Of a DNA stretch of 64,000 bases, positions 21,991-33,072 are shown in pieces (position 1 is the stretch's first letter; every line of letters begins with the position of its first letter). A program made the translations under genes and the position numbers. Origin of the DNA: Eutreptiella sp. 'Long Island Sound 2002' (lineage: Eukaryota > Euglenozoa > Euglenophyceae > Eutreptiales > Eutreptiaceae); contig OZ038379.1 in assembly GCA_964036045.1 (NCBI GenBank), positions 114,045,604 to 114,109,603 on the forward strand. The letters are read 5' to 3'. A model generated the notes under the pieces. That model was not told where the DNA came from. It saw only the letters and a list, made by a program, of their open reading frames with translations, and did no database searches.

Positions 21991-22198
21991 CTTGGCGCGC
22001 GCCAACTCGTCAGTTGGCGCACGCCAATTCCTGAGTGTGCGCGTGCCAGCTCGTCAGTTGGCGCGCGCCAAGTCCTGAGTTGGCGCGCCAACTTCTCATT
22101 TGGTGCGCGCCAACTCCCCTGTTGGCTCACGCCAAATCAGGAGTTGGCGCGCCAACTTACCACTTGGCGCGCGCCAAAGCCATGTCGACGCGCAGTAC

Positions 22199-22670
22199 CT
22201 GCTCATTTCTGGCACCCGCTTGCTGCCCTGACTCCCCTCGCCCTCTTCCGCCCGCCTGCGCTTGGGGTCCAGCAGTTGCGCAACCGGGTGCTTGTCCAGC
22301 AGGCCCTTCAGCTCCGTGAGGGTGGTCTCTTTGACCCCCATGTTGAGGGCCACATGGCGCTAGGCGCTGAGTGCAGAGTGCAACTCAACCTCCGCGGCCT
22401 GCAGGTACAGCACATGGTCGCGGTCGGCGCCACCCTCTGCGCCCCCCCCCCCCGACTGCACGCACCTGCGCCGTGGCGGACAGCTGCTGCTGCAACTCCG
22501 CCCTTTGCTTTTCCCACCCCTTCTGCCGCCGCTCCCACGCGGCGCGCTCGCCGGTGAGTGCCTCTTGCGCCGTCTTGCGGGCGGCCTCCGCCGCCTTCAG
22601 CTGCTCGCGTGGGGTCAGGGACGACTGTCACCTTCTTCCCCTTGCCCTTCTTGGGTTGCTTTGCAGGCAT
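22199..22670 (-). pseudogene. MPAKQP first exon of element A1
   Basis: Starts MPAKQPKKGKGKKVTVV at 22,670, then diverges from the 11,370 copy. After a frameshift in a C run near 22,445 it reads a helical segment, LYLQAAEVELHSALSA, then TAG (22,360-22,362), then RHVALNMGVKETTLTELKGL in the same frame. The helix runs straight through the TAG, so it is either a sense codon or a recent lesion. It ends at the donor at 22,198. Confidence 0.55.
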
Positions 22671-22758
22671 CAGAAGAATAAAGTGGTGGGATGCCTAGAA
22701 GGGAATGCATGAAGGGTGTAAGGGGCACGGGGTGCAAGCAAACAGGAAGAATGGGGCA

Positions 22759-22879
22759 GTTGGCGCGCGCCAAAACAGGACTTGGCGCGCGCCAAAACCG
22801 GACTTGGCGTGCCAACTCTTGAGTTGGCGCGCCAACTTTGCAGTTGGCGCGCGCCAAGTGCCAACTTGGCGCGCCAACT
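22759..22879. repeat. Element A1 right TTGGCGCGCGCCAA array
   Basis: Seven or so palindromic units in the 5' leader of the A1 gene, colinear with 11,143-11,272 and 54,683-54,816. Confidence 0.9.
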
Positions 22880-22980
22880 TTGACTTGGCTTCCACAAAGT
22901 TGGCTTCGACCCAAAAAACCCACATATTGCAACATAACAACAAAGCAACGCAACCATAAGCTGCAAAATATACATAGTTC

Positions 22981-23570
22981 TATCTTGTTAATCTGATTTT
23001 CCCACTACTTTGCGTCGACGGGTGGGGACCGGGTTTTGCTGTTTATTGAACTACTGGACGAGTGGATGGGTTGAACACTGGAAGCGCCCAAAGCCAGCAG
23101 ACATGCAGCAATACACAAAGAACAGCAGCAACCACTAGGCCGCGGCCTTTCTGCAAAGCATGAGTGTGCATGCCATGGGGAATCAGCATGGCGTGGCACG
23201 AGAGTTTCTTCCCGTAGTCACCCTGCCAGGTTCCCAAGTGTGCACACGATGAAAACCATTATTTGATAGGCCGCCTAAGTCAATGCGTCATGAGCGTGTC
23301 ACACGCGCACTTGTACACGGTTGGATGTATTACACTCGGGGCTGTGATAGTGATATACCCATTCGTGCTTCCCAAACTAGGTCGTACCCTGCACTTTTTG
23401 CCATGAGGCAGGGTTTCCACCACTGAGTTGGGTAAAGCTTGCGTGCGAAAACTGACGTGACGATGCGTACATTGTTTACAAAACCGAGAGGGGTGAAGCG
23501 GTAGAAGGCGCACTTTTTGAAAAAATTCGGAACAAGTGAGTGTAGCATGGACAGAATATTCGGTGACCAT
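22981..23570 (-). repeat. Downstream pseudo-LTR copy of the Penelope-like element
   Basis: Direct repeat partner of 41,134-41,722. It contains the last 80 or so codons of the polymerase frame and the 3' region. Confidence 0.9.
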
Positions 23571-25990
23571 CGGTCCATTAGTCGTGTGTCTGATGGTGGT
23601 GTAGAGTCGCCTGGCTTGGCAGTGAAGGTGGGTTCTCGGAGACCGATGTCAGGCACCCCATCCGTGAAGAAGACCTGTGATTCCAGGAAGGGGAGTGATC
23701 TGCCCCAACCTTCCATTGTGAGTTTCAGCGACGATGCCTTTTCAATCGTGCGTTTCACCTTAGACATGAAGAGCTGTGAAGGGGTTTCAGGTGGTGGGCA
23801 TGGTATGCTGGACCCCCGCACGGGGGTCCAGGATGGGGACATATAGATCAGGTAGTTGTCCCGGTACCTACACATGGGAGGGAGGGTGGACCGGTCGACG
23901 TCCCGCTCAAGGTAGTTGAGCACCAGGCTCGCGTACTGGGCTGAGCAGGACCCTCCCGTAGGGCATCCGGTTGTTTGGTTATATATACTCGAAAAACTGA
24001 TAAGTCTGGCGTTGAAACACAGGTCCCACTAGATGAAAGCAAGCAGGTCCTGGAGTGTGAAACGGAAACAAGCATCTGTTTTGCGTGGCCTAGCTACGTG
24101 GTCTAGCGTTTTATCCCCTGACTTGTGCAAGAAAAACACGAAGTCTTTCGGTGTCCCCTGTTTTTGGCGGCACAGTAACCCCCAGTAAAAGCTTACTGCT
24201 TCTGCGATGAGGGGTTTTGGTATGTTGGGAAACATTTCCTCCACATCCAGTTCTCCCCACAAGGCGTCTCCCGTTGGCGCACATTGATGGGCTTGTTTCC
24301 TGAGCGTTTCCACAAATCCTTTTATTTCGTGCATAGCGAGCACCTCGATGGAGGATGGGTGGGCTGTGACGAATTTCCATAGTACAGAGATGCAGCGGCT
24401 CATTTTGCGAGCCAGCGGCTTGAAATGATGTGAGCCGTGTCTAATCATCTCACGTACCTTGACTTTTGCATCAGGGTGGTGTTCGAGGTACTTATGTTTT
24501 AGGAGAACCATGGCGTCTGGGACACCGAACTTGACAGCATATTTAGGGGAAGGGGCAGGTTGTGCGCACTGGGAGCGGGTCTTTTGGGCAGGGGCTGTCT
24601 CAGGGGCTGCAGTGAGGGAGTGGACATGTGTCAGCAGGGTACGCTTGGCAGGGGGGTTGGGGTGTGTGGGAGTCATGCAGGACTCGGGATGGTGTGAGGG
24701 TGCATCCGCTGCTTGTTTGATAGCGCTGGAGATGCTTCGATGGACTGAGTCCTCGAGGAGGTCGTGGTCGGTAAAAATTGTACGCCATCGATGCGATGAC
24801 CGGACCGTGTTCGCCGGCTGGGTGCGGCGGCGGGTGTGTGTCGGTTGTGTTGAGTGGGTGCGGTCTCTCTCCTAGCGCAACGGGGCGTTATCTGTGTGCG
24901 GGGGGAGCTCTGGGTGTGGCGTGGGTTCATCATCAAAGAAAGGTACAGACACGCTGATTGAGCGTAGGGAGGTGGTGTGCAGCAGGGGGAGTGTGGGTGG
25001 AGCGCTGGGCGCTTCTAACATACATGGAGTAGGTCCCGCAGATTTTAGTTTCTTGCATCCTGTGTCTAGCAAGGGCTGCAACACACGTTTTGCAGCTGGG
25101 GAGGGAGGGTATGTAGTGTACACTCTGTATGCTTTACCTGATTCGGCATTGCTCAGCGGTGTGCAGCGCCAAAAAACACTGAAGCGGCAGTAGTTGCCTG
25201 TCAGGGCGAGGGAAATGGAGTCGCATAGTTGCCAAAACAGCCAACACTTCGCGTCCAGGTGGTGGCTGAAGGTCGCAAGCTCAACAAAGCGGGGTGACTC
25301 GTGGAAGAGGCTTTTGAAAACCTGTTTCCACGCCAGGGGGCAGGCAAAGTTAGCCACTGTGGGTCCTTTATCGAAGACTCCGACGGTGACGTCGGGGGGC
25401 AGTCGACGGGCTTGTTTCGCCAGATAAGGGGCGTACACATGGCGAGGGAAGGCCTCAGCAAAACGCTTGTAATTATGCTCACACACGTCGGCGATGCGCT
25501 GTGCTATACCGCGAGTTACTCTACTGCGTGTGTCGGGTAACGAGCCGGACAGTTGCTGCAGGCTGGTGTGGAGCGTTGTTTTAAAACTTTTGAACGCCGG
25601 GACCGTGGCATTTTTCATGTTCTGGCTGAATACGCTCCAGTCACATTTGGAGTTTGGGGGGAGGACGCGAGGGAGTACTCGAGGGTCTCGAAAGAAGGCG
25701 TGGCTCCTTAGGCTGCCGACCCCAGGGAGGTGGGCCCATCGTTGGCAGGGGCAGCGTTCCGGAGTGGTTCTGTGGAGTATGCTCGTTGGGAGGTCAGAGA
25801 GTTGTGCCGTAGTTAGCACAGTGCGAACAGTTGATGTGCGTTGGGAGATCAGCTGGACCCTTGATTTCACATAGGACCTCAGGCTGGGTGGCCATGAGGT
25901 GTCATCGTCTATGGCGGACCAAATTTCCGTGTGCAGGGACTTTTTCAGGGGTCCAGTGAGCAAGGGTATTTTCAGGGGCACACGATATGG
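23330..25990 (-). CDS. Penelope-type reverse transcriptase, with two in-frame TAGs
   Basis: One continuous frame if two TAG codons are read through (24,872-24,874 and 24,029-24,031). Landmarks: VGVFDKGPTVANFACP (fingers, about 25,370), WGELDVEEMFPNIP (motif A, about 24,240), YNQTTGCPTGGSCSAQ (motif B, about 23,980), CRYRDNYLIYM (motif C, where YRDN replaces the usual YxDD, about 23,860) and LPFLESQVFF. The second TAG lies between LLAFI and WDLCFNARL, inside the conserved domain. The last Asp of the catalytic pair is Asn here. The frame ends in TAA. Joining across G1 with one retained TA gives RQCKV-PYRVPLK in frame with the nuclease segment. Confidence 0.8.
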
Positions 25991-26389
25991 TATATTCCAT
26001 TGTGTACGGAGGGGACATTTCCGTCCGGAAGCCCTCCGCGCGGCACAATACGTGCCGCGCGTGTTGGTTCATAACGCGCAGCACGCGCAGCACGTGCAGA
26101 ACGCAAACAACACATGCATCACGCGCAGAACGCGCAGAACGCGCAGCACGGCGTTCTAGAGGCAGACTTAGAAGCAGACTTCCGGCACGCGCAAAACGCG
26201 TAGCACGCGGAGCACGTCACTATTGCACACGCACGCACTTTTGGGGGGCCGCGTCATCACAGTTTGGGTATCCAGCCTACGCGGTTGTCCCCCAGGGTTC
26301 GCACTGGTCCCATGGGTAGGGATGGCAGAGGCTTGGCGGCCGTGAAGTTCACGATTCCACCACGTCCGCCCTCCACCACCTTCTCCTTC

Positions 26390-29300
26390 CTAATCTTCGT
26401 CATCCTCCATGTCCTCGTTCTCTTCCCCGTCACTCTCCTCCTCCTCCTCACTCTCTTCCTCCTCATCCTCCTCCCCCTCCTCCTCACTCTCCTCCTCCGT
26501 GTAATCTTCACTCTCCTCCCTCTCGCTTCCATCCTCCTCGGCCTCGTCACCCTCCTCCTCCACATCCGCCTCTACCACCCCGGTCACCCCATGCGCCACG
26601 GCAAAGCACCCCACATGGTACCACTTGCCGCACCCACAACAATCCGTATCTGGATCCCCCTCCGGTTCGGCATGGTGTGCCGGGGAGTCGGGGGGCTCCT
26701 CCTTCACTCGCACAGGCGCCTGCAGAACGCGGAAAACGGGGTGCTGTCCTCCAGAGGAAGGCCAGAATCAAGACACGTGTAACGCGTAACACGTGCAGAA
26801 CGCGCAACACATGCCAGGGCGGATTCCAGAGGCACAACAGAACCATACGGGCATGACGCGCAAACAGCAGTGACCCCGCAACGCGCACCTGCTCACCTGC
26901 CGGAGCACCATCGCCCCCTGGTGAGGCCTCCGCACGTGCGGCTTCGCCTTGTGCAGCGCCTTCTGCGGGCTCCTTGGGTCCTTCTTTGGCCCCCTGACCT
27001 TCCGTCTCCGGGGGAGGCTTCTGAAGAACACGAACGACGTGACGTCTGTCCTCCAGAGGCACGGCGGAGGCAAGACATGTAGGACGCGGAGAACGCGCAA
27101 CACGCGCAACAGGGTGCGCACCGGCCTCTGGAGGCGACAAAGAAGCACGCGTGGAGTACACGCAGCACAGCGACCTGCTCCACCTCCATCCCAATGGCGC
27201 TAGATCCTCCTGTTTTGATGCTCTGGGGATCGTCCCGCGTCTCGCCCGTCTCCTGCGGATCCTGTGGAAACACAAGGGGGGCAACCAAGTGGCAGAACAT
27301 CGGGCAGACGAGACCGGGGCTCCACATACATGTGACTAACGGCTCCGTACAAACCACGCATTGAAAGCCGCAACGGAGGACGTACGATCCGGTTGGTTCC
27401 GCAGCCGCCCACGCACCTTCTTGCTCTCTGCCACATGGGTGAATGGGCCGAGCACCGCCTTCGGACGAAGCTCCGGCGGCTCGCGCGATGCGCCGGGGGG
27501 CGCGCCATAGGGCAGGGGAGGCGGGGGACCCCGCGGCGGCGCGCCATACGGCAGGGGAGGGGGGTGGCCCCGCGGCGGCGCGCCATAGGGCAAGGGAGGC
27601 GGGTGGCCCCGCGGCGGCTTGCCATGCGGCGGCGGCGGAGGGGGGCCCCGCGGCTGTGGCGGATAGCTGGGCCGCTGCGGGTCTTCGTCGTACGACTGTT
27701 GGTACTGCGGTGGTGGGGCCGGCAGGTGCGGGTACCCGCTCATGTGCGGGGGCGCCCAATCCCAAGCGGCAGTCTGCACAACGTGTAACACGGCAAGTCC
27801 TCCTCCGAAAGCGTGCAAGGAATCATACGTGTAACACGCGTAGAACGCGCATCACGTTACCATGGGCCTCCAGAGGCGGCGCGGAGGCACCAGCGCGCAC
27901 ACCACCGAGACCACAAAGCACATAGATACCCGCGGTTTCTTCGCCGCCAGCTCTCAAGTGCGCACCAACAACCATGCTCCAGATGCCGGAAGTTCGAGTT
28001 GCCGTTCCTCTTCCAATTCGTACGCCATCAGGCCGGCCATCCGGACAAACCGGACAAACTTCTCCTGCAGAACGCGGAAAACAAGATTGGTCCTCCAGAG
28101 GCACAGTAGAAGCAAACACGCAGAACGCGCACAACGCGCATGACGCGCGGAGCGACTACGTAGAAACACAACATAGGACGCGCGCAACACCTGCAAAACA
28201 TCCGTGTCCATGTCAACGATGTCTTCGATGCCCATTGCGCTCACCCGATCGCTGACCCCACCTCCACGACCACCTCGCAGGCCCTCCATTTTCAGCTTGG
28301 CCAAACTGAGGCCCTGCGCCGGCGGGCTGAGATCCGCCGGCCATTGCGGCGCGGCGGCACAACCCGTACCAACCGACAGGCCCTTCAAAATCCCCTCCGC
28401 CACTTGTCTCGGGCCGCTCGATGGGTAGCGCTTCTCGAAGTGCTCACGGGCTGCTGCAGCCGACTGGGCGTTCTTGGTCCCGCATCTCAGCACGCTTTGC
28501 ACGCTCAGGGCCCGCACACTGGTGTGCAGCAGCAGGGCCAACCCAAGTTCTTGCTTGGACTTGGGTTCCTCCGACAGGCACTCCTTGTAGTGCATCACCA
28601 GGCGAACCACGGTCGCGTTGAAGTCCGTCTCCAAAATTCTCTGCATCGTCACCAGATCACGGTCGTACCCGCCTTCATGCTGGAACTTCTCTGCTCTTGT
28701 CGGTGCGGCGCTGATGCTCTTCTGCGGGCCCTTCCCGCCGATCGCAAAGGACACGTGCCCACGGGCCGGCTTGTCCTTGTCCTTCTTTTTCTTGGGCATC
28801 TCGGCCTCGGACTTCTTCAGTGGCATCTTGGGCGGGCTCCGCTCCTCTGCCTTCCGCTTCTTCTTCTCTGCCATTGTCTGCGGCTCCTGCTTGACCTCCA
28901 GCATGGTGGACCGTGCGGCCTTTGCAGAAGCCTTTGCAGAAGAAGAGGAGTGTTCCTCCGGCACATCATCTGGCTCGTCCTCTGAATGGTCCCTCTTCAC
29001 TGTGCCTCGGGCATGCTTCTTGCCATGGGGTGTCAATGGCACGTCGTCGTCTTCCTCCTCTTCCTCCTCCTCGTCTCCGTCGTCCACTGCCTCCTCCTCC
29101 TCCTCCTCCTCCTCCTCACTCTCTTCTGCCTCGCCTTCCAACCAGGTCCACAACCGGTTCGCTTGGATCTGTAGAACGCGCAGCACGCCAACACGGTGGT
29201 GGTGCCCCCAGACGCGGAGGGAGAGGCACATCGGCGGAACGTGCAGAACGCGCAACACGCACAACACGCGTATAACAGGGGTCAAAATCACGTACAGATG

Positions 29301-29837
29301 CGACACGCAGCACGCCTAGAACAACCTTTGTGTACTCGAACCATCCATCCGGCTTGGCGCGGCAATCTTGGACTTCTGCGGGATCCCGGGGCTTGCTTGG
29401 CTTCGTCTCGATCTGCAGGCATTTGGTGGGGTAAGCAGCTTATCGAAAATGGAGACTAGGGACCGTCACACAAAACAAAAAATGTGAAATGAACGACATC
29501 GACGTTGGAGACATCCAAAGGCACAACACCCGTACTCCACCCCATTGAACAATCACATACATGTCTATTGTTTGATCTAGAACTCGATGAACGCGTTGTG
29601 CTTCAGCGTGGCCGCGTTCCCCCAACTGCCCAGGTGGCCCCCCTTGGCCAGCCACTGCTTGTGGCTGTCCGGGAAAAGCGGTGCGGGCATAAAGAAAGGG
29701 CTGAGGTACAGGAGGACGCGTGGCTCGCGCAAAACGTGGGTTCCGGTCTCCAAAAGCGTGATGTCGGTTACGTGCGGAACGCGGAACACGCCTTGCACGG
29801 ATATGCGACACCAGTTATTCGAGTTCCAGAGGCACAC
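26390..29837 (-). CDS. Element G1 protein: acidic, Lys-rich, PHD-like C-terminus
   Basis: Exons from good splice sites: about 29,837-29,57x, 29,412-29,326, 29,168-28,191, 28,064-27,966, 27,773-27,351, 27,261-27,175, 27,021-26,889 and 26,719-26,390. All junctions from 29,412 on keep frame (EYTK-IQANRLW, DVLQ-EKFVRF, AWLL-TAAWDW, NAWF-DPQETG). The product has a WFEYTK/RLWTWLEG start, a long Glu run, Lys-rich nuclear-type stretches, a helical domain (MQRILETDFNATVVRLVMHY), four Gly-Ala-Pro-Pro-Arg-Gly-type repeats, then CCGCGKWYHVGCFAV, which resembles the second half of a PHD finger, and a long acidic tail. A TAG at 26,390-26,392 may not be the end (see findings). No catalytic transposase motif is visible. 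The first exon is uncertain. Confidence 0.6.
26720..26888 (-). other. Intron of the G1 gene, AACGCG type
   Basis: Donor GAGCAG|GTGCGCGTTGCG, acceptor CGCGTTCTGCAG|GCGCC. Interior carries GTGTTGCGCGTTCTGCACG and CCTCTGGAGG. Confidence 0.8.
27022..27174 (-). other. Intron of the G1 gene, AACGCG type
   Basis: Donor GAGCAG|GTCGCTGTGCTG, acceptor GTTCTTCAG|AAGCC. Contains GTTGCGCGTGTTGCGCGTTC and two copies of the Cys-Leu-Trp-coding GCCTCTGGAGG word. Confidence 0.8.
27262..27350 (-). other. Intron of the G1 gene without the repeat
   Basis: 89 bp, donor TGGTTT|GTACGG, acceptor GTTTCCACAG|GATCC. It lacks the AACGCG word, which shows the other introns are special rather than typical of the gene. 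Confidence 0.75.
27774..27965 (-). other. Intron of the G1 gene, AACGCG type
   Basis: Donor TTGTTG|GTGCGCACTT, acceptor GTTGTGCAG|ACTGCC. Interior has GTGATGCGCGTTCTACGCG and CCTCTGGAGG. The junction AWLL-TAAWDW is in frame. Confidence 0.75.
28065..28190 (-). other. Intron of the G1 gene, AACGCG type
   Basis: 126 bp, donor TTTTGCAG|GTGTTGCGCGCG, acceptor CCGCGTTCTGCAG|GAGAAG. The two ends are near inverted copies (CTGCAGGTGTTGCGCG against GCGTTCTGCAG). Confidence 0.85.
29169..29325 (-). other. Intron of the G1 gene, AACGCG type
   Basis: Donor ACAAAG|GTTGTTCTAGG, acceptor GCGTTCTACAG|ATCC. The interior is GTGTTGTGCGTGTTGCGCG repeats plus the GCCTCTCC word. Confidence 0.75.
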
Positions 29838-30082
29838 CTAGAAGCGAACGCTTAGAACGCGTAACACGCGTAACACGCGCGGCAAACGGAGCACGAAAGC
29901 CAAGGTAGAGGCAACGGCACAGTACGCTTCTCACATGGAAAACGGTGGAAATGAACAAAACGGATGGTTCCATGACGTCCGGCACGTTTGGAAACCCCCC
30001 GGAACAACAAAACTTTATGGATTCATTTTTGACGAACAAAAAACGTTGATTCCGTTCTGCGCGTGGTAGACAAAGGAATATA

Positions 30083-31789
30083 TACTTTGCACTGGCGCAC
30101 AAAGAGGGCGGAGATTTTGTCGAAAAGTGTTTTATGGTCCGCCGCCGGTATGAAGCGGGCGGATCCTTGGAGGGCCGCTAAGAGCAAGGGTGGGGGGTGG
30201 GTATCAGGGTGCAGAGGTTTGCTTGTCTGTAGAATATTTTTGGCGTAGCTGAGCAGTGAGCCCCCCTGTGTTTCGAGTTCTTTAACCCACAGCTTGCGTG
30301 TGTTCAGGAAATCCCATCTGCTTGAGGATACGGAGGGGACATCGATATTGAACAGATGCCCAACACCCCATTTGAGCATCCAGTAGCGCTCACGGGAAGT
30401 GACCGCTGATGGGGCACAATACTCTAGTGGGGTGAGAATGAAGTTTTCAACCCCTTTCGTGGCCACCCACAGGTACACGCTATTTGGTAGGTAGACTTTA
30501 CGTCCCCCGCTGAGGCGGAGGTAGTCCATTGCTAAGCAGACGTGCTCAGCGCCGCGGTCAAAGACGCGACGGAAGAATTGGCGGCCGCTGGTCTGGGCCA
30601 CGTATACCCTGTGGTCGTGTAGGCACCAGAGCACGTAAACCCAGCACCCTTCCGCAAAGACTGAGAAATCCCCTAGTCTGTTTGTGTGGATTTTACGCGT
30701 GTGGGCCGACGTGCATTCGTGTAGGTGTTTGTTGATGCGGTCCCATGACCTGAAAATTGTAGTCCATGCTTTGGTGGTAACTAGACGGCGTGTTTTCGTG
30801 TTCCACCGGGGCGCCAGGGTGGTGCGGCGTTTCTCAACTTCCGCTTCCTATATTTCAGAAAACGTGGTTACGCTGGGGCAGGGTGTGGTGCAGGGGGTTG
30901 GTTGCACTGATGGGTGGGTGAACAGTGGGCTCAACAGGGCGGTGTCGAGGACCGCACCGGATAGTTGGTAGAGGCTGCGTGTCGTGTAAAATACAGACGA
31001 TAGCCAGCTGCGCTCTAAGGGTGCTTTATGGGTTATCCATAGTGTGCAGCGGCTTTCTGGTCCCTTCAATGCCACAGACACGGGGAAAGACGCCCCCAGC
31101 TTGGTGATGTGCAGTTTGAGTAGTTTGGCCAATGCAAGATGGCGCCTGGTGGCCAGGGATTCTGGCAGCATTAAATATGTACAGCCCTGATGGGTACTGG
31201 ACAACAGGCGGCGCATACATCGGCGGACTGCATTCCAGTCAATGGACCAAGATTCTGAAAGGGGGGAGAAACACGGCAGAACTATGGAAGGATACGGGCT
31301 GGGCAGCCAGGCGAGGGGGAGCCTGGGGTCGTCGCTCAGGAGGGTACTAGCCAATAACATCGGTGTGTGCTGTGTTGTTATCCCCAGGGCCCGCGAGAAC
31401 ATTTGGGCCCATTTGACATCAAGGAACACGGGTACGGAGTCCGACATCTGTTGGTCTATCCAGCTTTGCGCCACAGTGCAGAGGTCTCTAATAAATCTGA
31501 TTATGTGGGATGTGGACACCTGGTACCAAGTTAATGTGAGGTGGCAGTCACACCATTTCTGCAGTGCCACTTGGAGGCGCGAGTTTTGGCATACAAGGTC
31601 TCTAAAGAATACAACAATGGAGGAGGTGGGGGAGGAGGTTTTTGGGTGGTAGGGAGAGTAGCATTGGAACAGGCCCCCCATGGGGGAGCCTAGCGCCGCC
31701 GGGCCGTGGTGGGTTGCGACGTCGTAGGCGGTAAACGTTGCATCGAGGTGGCAGCGGATCGCTTCAATTGACTCGCTGAATATTTTCAC
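30083..31789 (-). CDS. GIY-YIG nuclease region of the Penelope-like element, with one in-frame TAG
   Basis: GIY-YIG enzymes nick DNA to prime copying. The motif reads CWVYVLWCLHDHRVYVAQT (about 30,610-30,660), with WVY for GIY and YVA for YIG. It is followed by Arg in FFRRVFDRGAEHV and the metal-ligand Glu in SRERYWMLKWG (about 30,390). The Gly of YIG is Ala here, so activity is uncertain. An upstream block (31,789-30,851) with LDVKWAQMFSRALG is open in the same frame; the two are separated only by TAG at 30,848-30,850, after which EAEVEKRRTTLAPRWNTK continues. The 3' side runs up to the G1 insertion. Confidence 0.75.
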
Positions 31790-32173
31790 AGCGGCTTGTA
31801 GTGGTTGGGGGGCATCAGTAGTTTTTCACAGCGCGCACGCTTGCGAGAAAACCGGCATGCATGCTATCCCCTTCTCAATGGGCTTGAGCAACAACAAAAA
31901 CCATTTGCCTGACTTAAAGTGGGCGTATGGGAGTAAATTCTCAACCAGGGTTGAGACCAGGGGCGACAGGCCCACGAGGGCGTCAACGTCGCGTCGTCGC
32001 TGAAGTTCACATGTGAAAGGTGTCGGGTGCATGCACGAGAGGAGCTGCTCGGCTAGGGTGGCATAGGTGGTTGCTGGGGCAGATGGGGGTGGGCAGCACG
32101 GTTGTTGCAGGCTGTCCGGCGGGCATGGTGATTTTCTCTTTAGTTTGGGCCACTCAGTGTGGCAGCCAACAGT

Positions 32174-33037
32174 TCATTCAAGCGGACGATGGCTTCGTTG
32201 ACGAAAGGTCTCAGAGCCAAAGATCCAATTTTTGTCAAAGACTTCAAGGTCCGGGTCCTCGCAGGTGGCTGCCACGGCGATATTGGGGACCACTTTAATG
32301 TACACATAGGTCCCTTCGGTACGGTCCACGATCCCCCTGATATAGATGTACGAGTTCCTGGGCGGGGCCAGTTTGATCGCAAACACGCTGGCCCCGTCCT
32401 GGGGGTTCCGGACAGATTTCGTGAGGGCTTGTCGGGCTGGGAGGTCCAGGGTTCCGGCTTCGTGGAGCTCCTTCGCCATGTTTTTCGGGACGCGTTTGGC
32501 CGTTGGTTTGGGCGCCCTAGATGCCATACAGTCTTCGAGCAGTTTTTTATATTCTTCAAGTTGGCGCTCCAGGGCTTGGACGTGGGTATTGGTCGCCGGG
32601 GCGGATTGGGGCATTTCGGTCTCCGGTGCGCAAGCGAGAGTCAGCGGCGTGGCAGGTTCGGAATCGGGGGCTGAGGAGGACCGCAGTGTTCATTTCGAGG
32701 CAGGCGTGGATGTTTCGTCCACGTTAATGGACGACTGCTTTTGGGCCGCTGCGGTGCAGTTGTTCCTGGTACGCTTAGGCAAGGCGTTCTCCCTGTCATC
32801 CTCCATGGCATCAGTATCCACGGATATGGCAGATTGGGACGATGACCCTGCGCTATTGCCTGGGGCACTTGCTGCCTGTGGCATAGCCCGGGGCTTTGGG
32901 ACAGCGAAGAATTCAGGCACGTCTGGTGGTCCTGGGGGGCAGTTTTTTCGCTGCTCACTCAGCAATCGTTGGATGGCTGCTTCAGCGGCTTTTGAGCGTG
33001 CATCTCCTGCGTCGAGTGTACTGCTGCGCGCTGGTTT
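32174..33037 (-). CDS. Penelope-like element upstream ORF, middle part
   Basis: Two colinear frames. 33,037-32,690 reads KPARSSTLDAGDARSKAAEA and an acidic Ser/Asp-rich stretch. 32,614-32,174 reads a coiled coil (HVQALERQLEEYKKLLEDC) and a compact domain (SVFAIKLAPPRNSYIYIRGI). A shift near 32,190 would extend it to a helix (EAIVRLNELLAATLSG). It is probably the continuation of the zinc-knuckle ORF at 39,982-40,849, interrupted by element B. Function is likely structural or RNA-binding, by position only. Confidence 0.45.
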
Positions 33038-33072
33038 GTACCCTTCGTGAACGGCCGTTAAGTGGCCGTTTG

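Larger units (their letters stand above)
15835..22198 (-). other. Intron of the A1 gene carrying a TTGGCG array, split by a retrotransposon
   Basis: Donor GAGCAG|GTACTGCG (22,198) and acceptor GTGCCACAG|GTCTTTG (15,835) on the minus strand. Without the insert the intron is about 320 bp and is mostly TTGGCGCGCGCCAA units (15,883-15,942 and 21,992-22,178). The predicted splice does not keep frame with the first transposase ATG, so one border may be off or a frameshift lies nearby. Confidence 0.6.
25991..30082. mobile_element. Element G1, AACGCG-type, with TIRs
   Basis: Ends TATATTCCATTGTGTAC (25,991) and GTAGACAAAGGAATATA (ending 30,082) are inverted. It holds one spliced minus-strand gene. 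Its introns and its 3' subterminal region are rich in GCAGAACGCG / CGCGCAACAC words and CTCCAGAGGC. Removing it with one TA kept restores the Penelope reading frame. A 545-bp MITE (43,022) and a deleted copy (62,330) share the ends. Confidence 0.8.

Noticed and set aside
26264-26782. Plus-strand Leu-rich membrane protein
   Set aside because: Antisense of the Glu-rich tail of the G1 gene.
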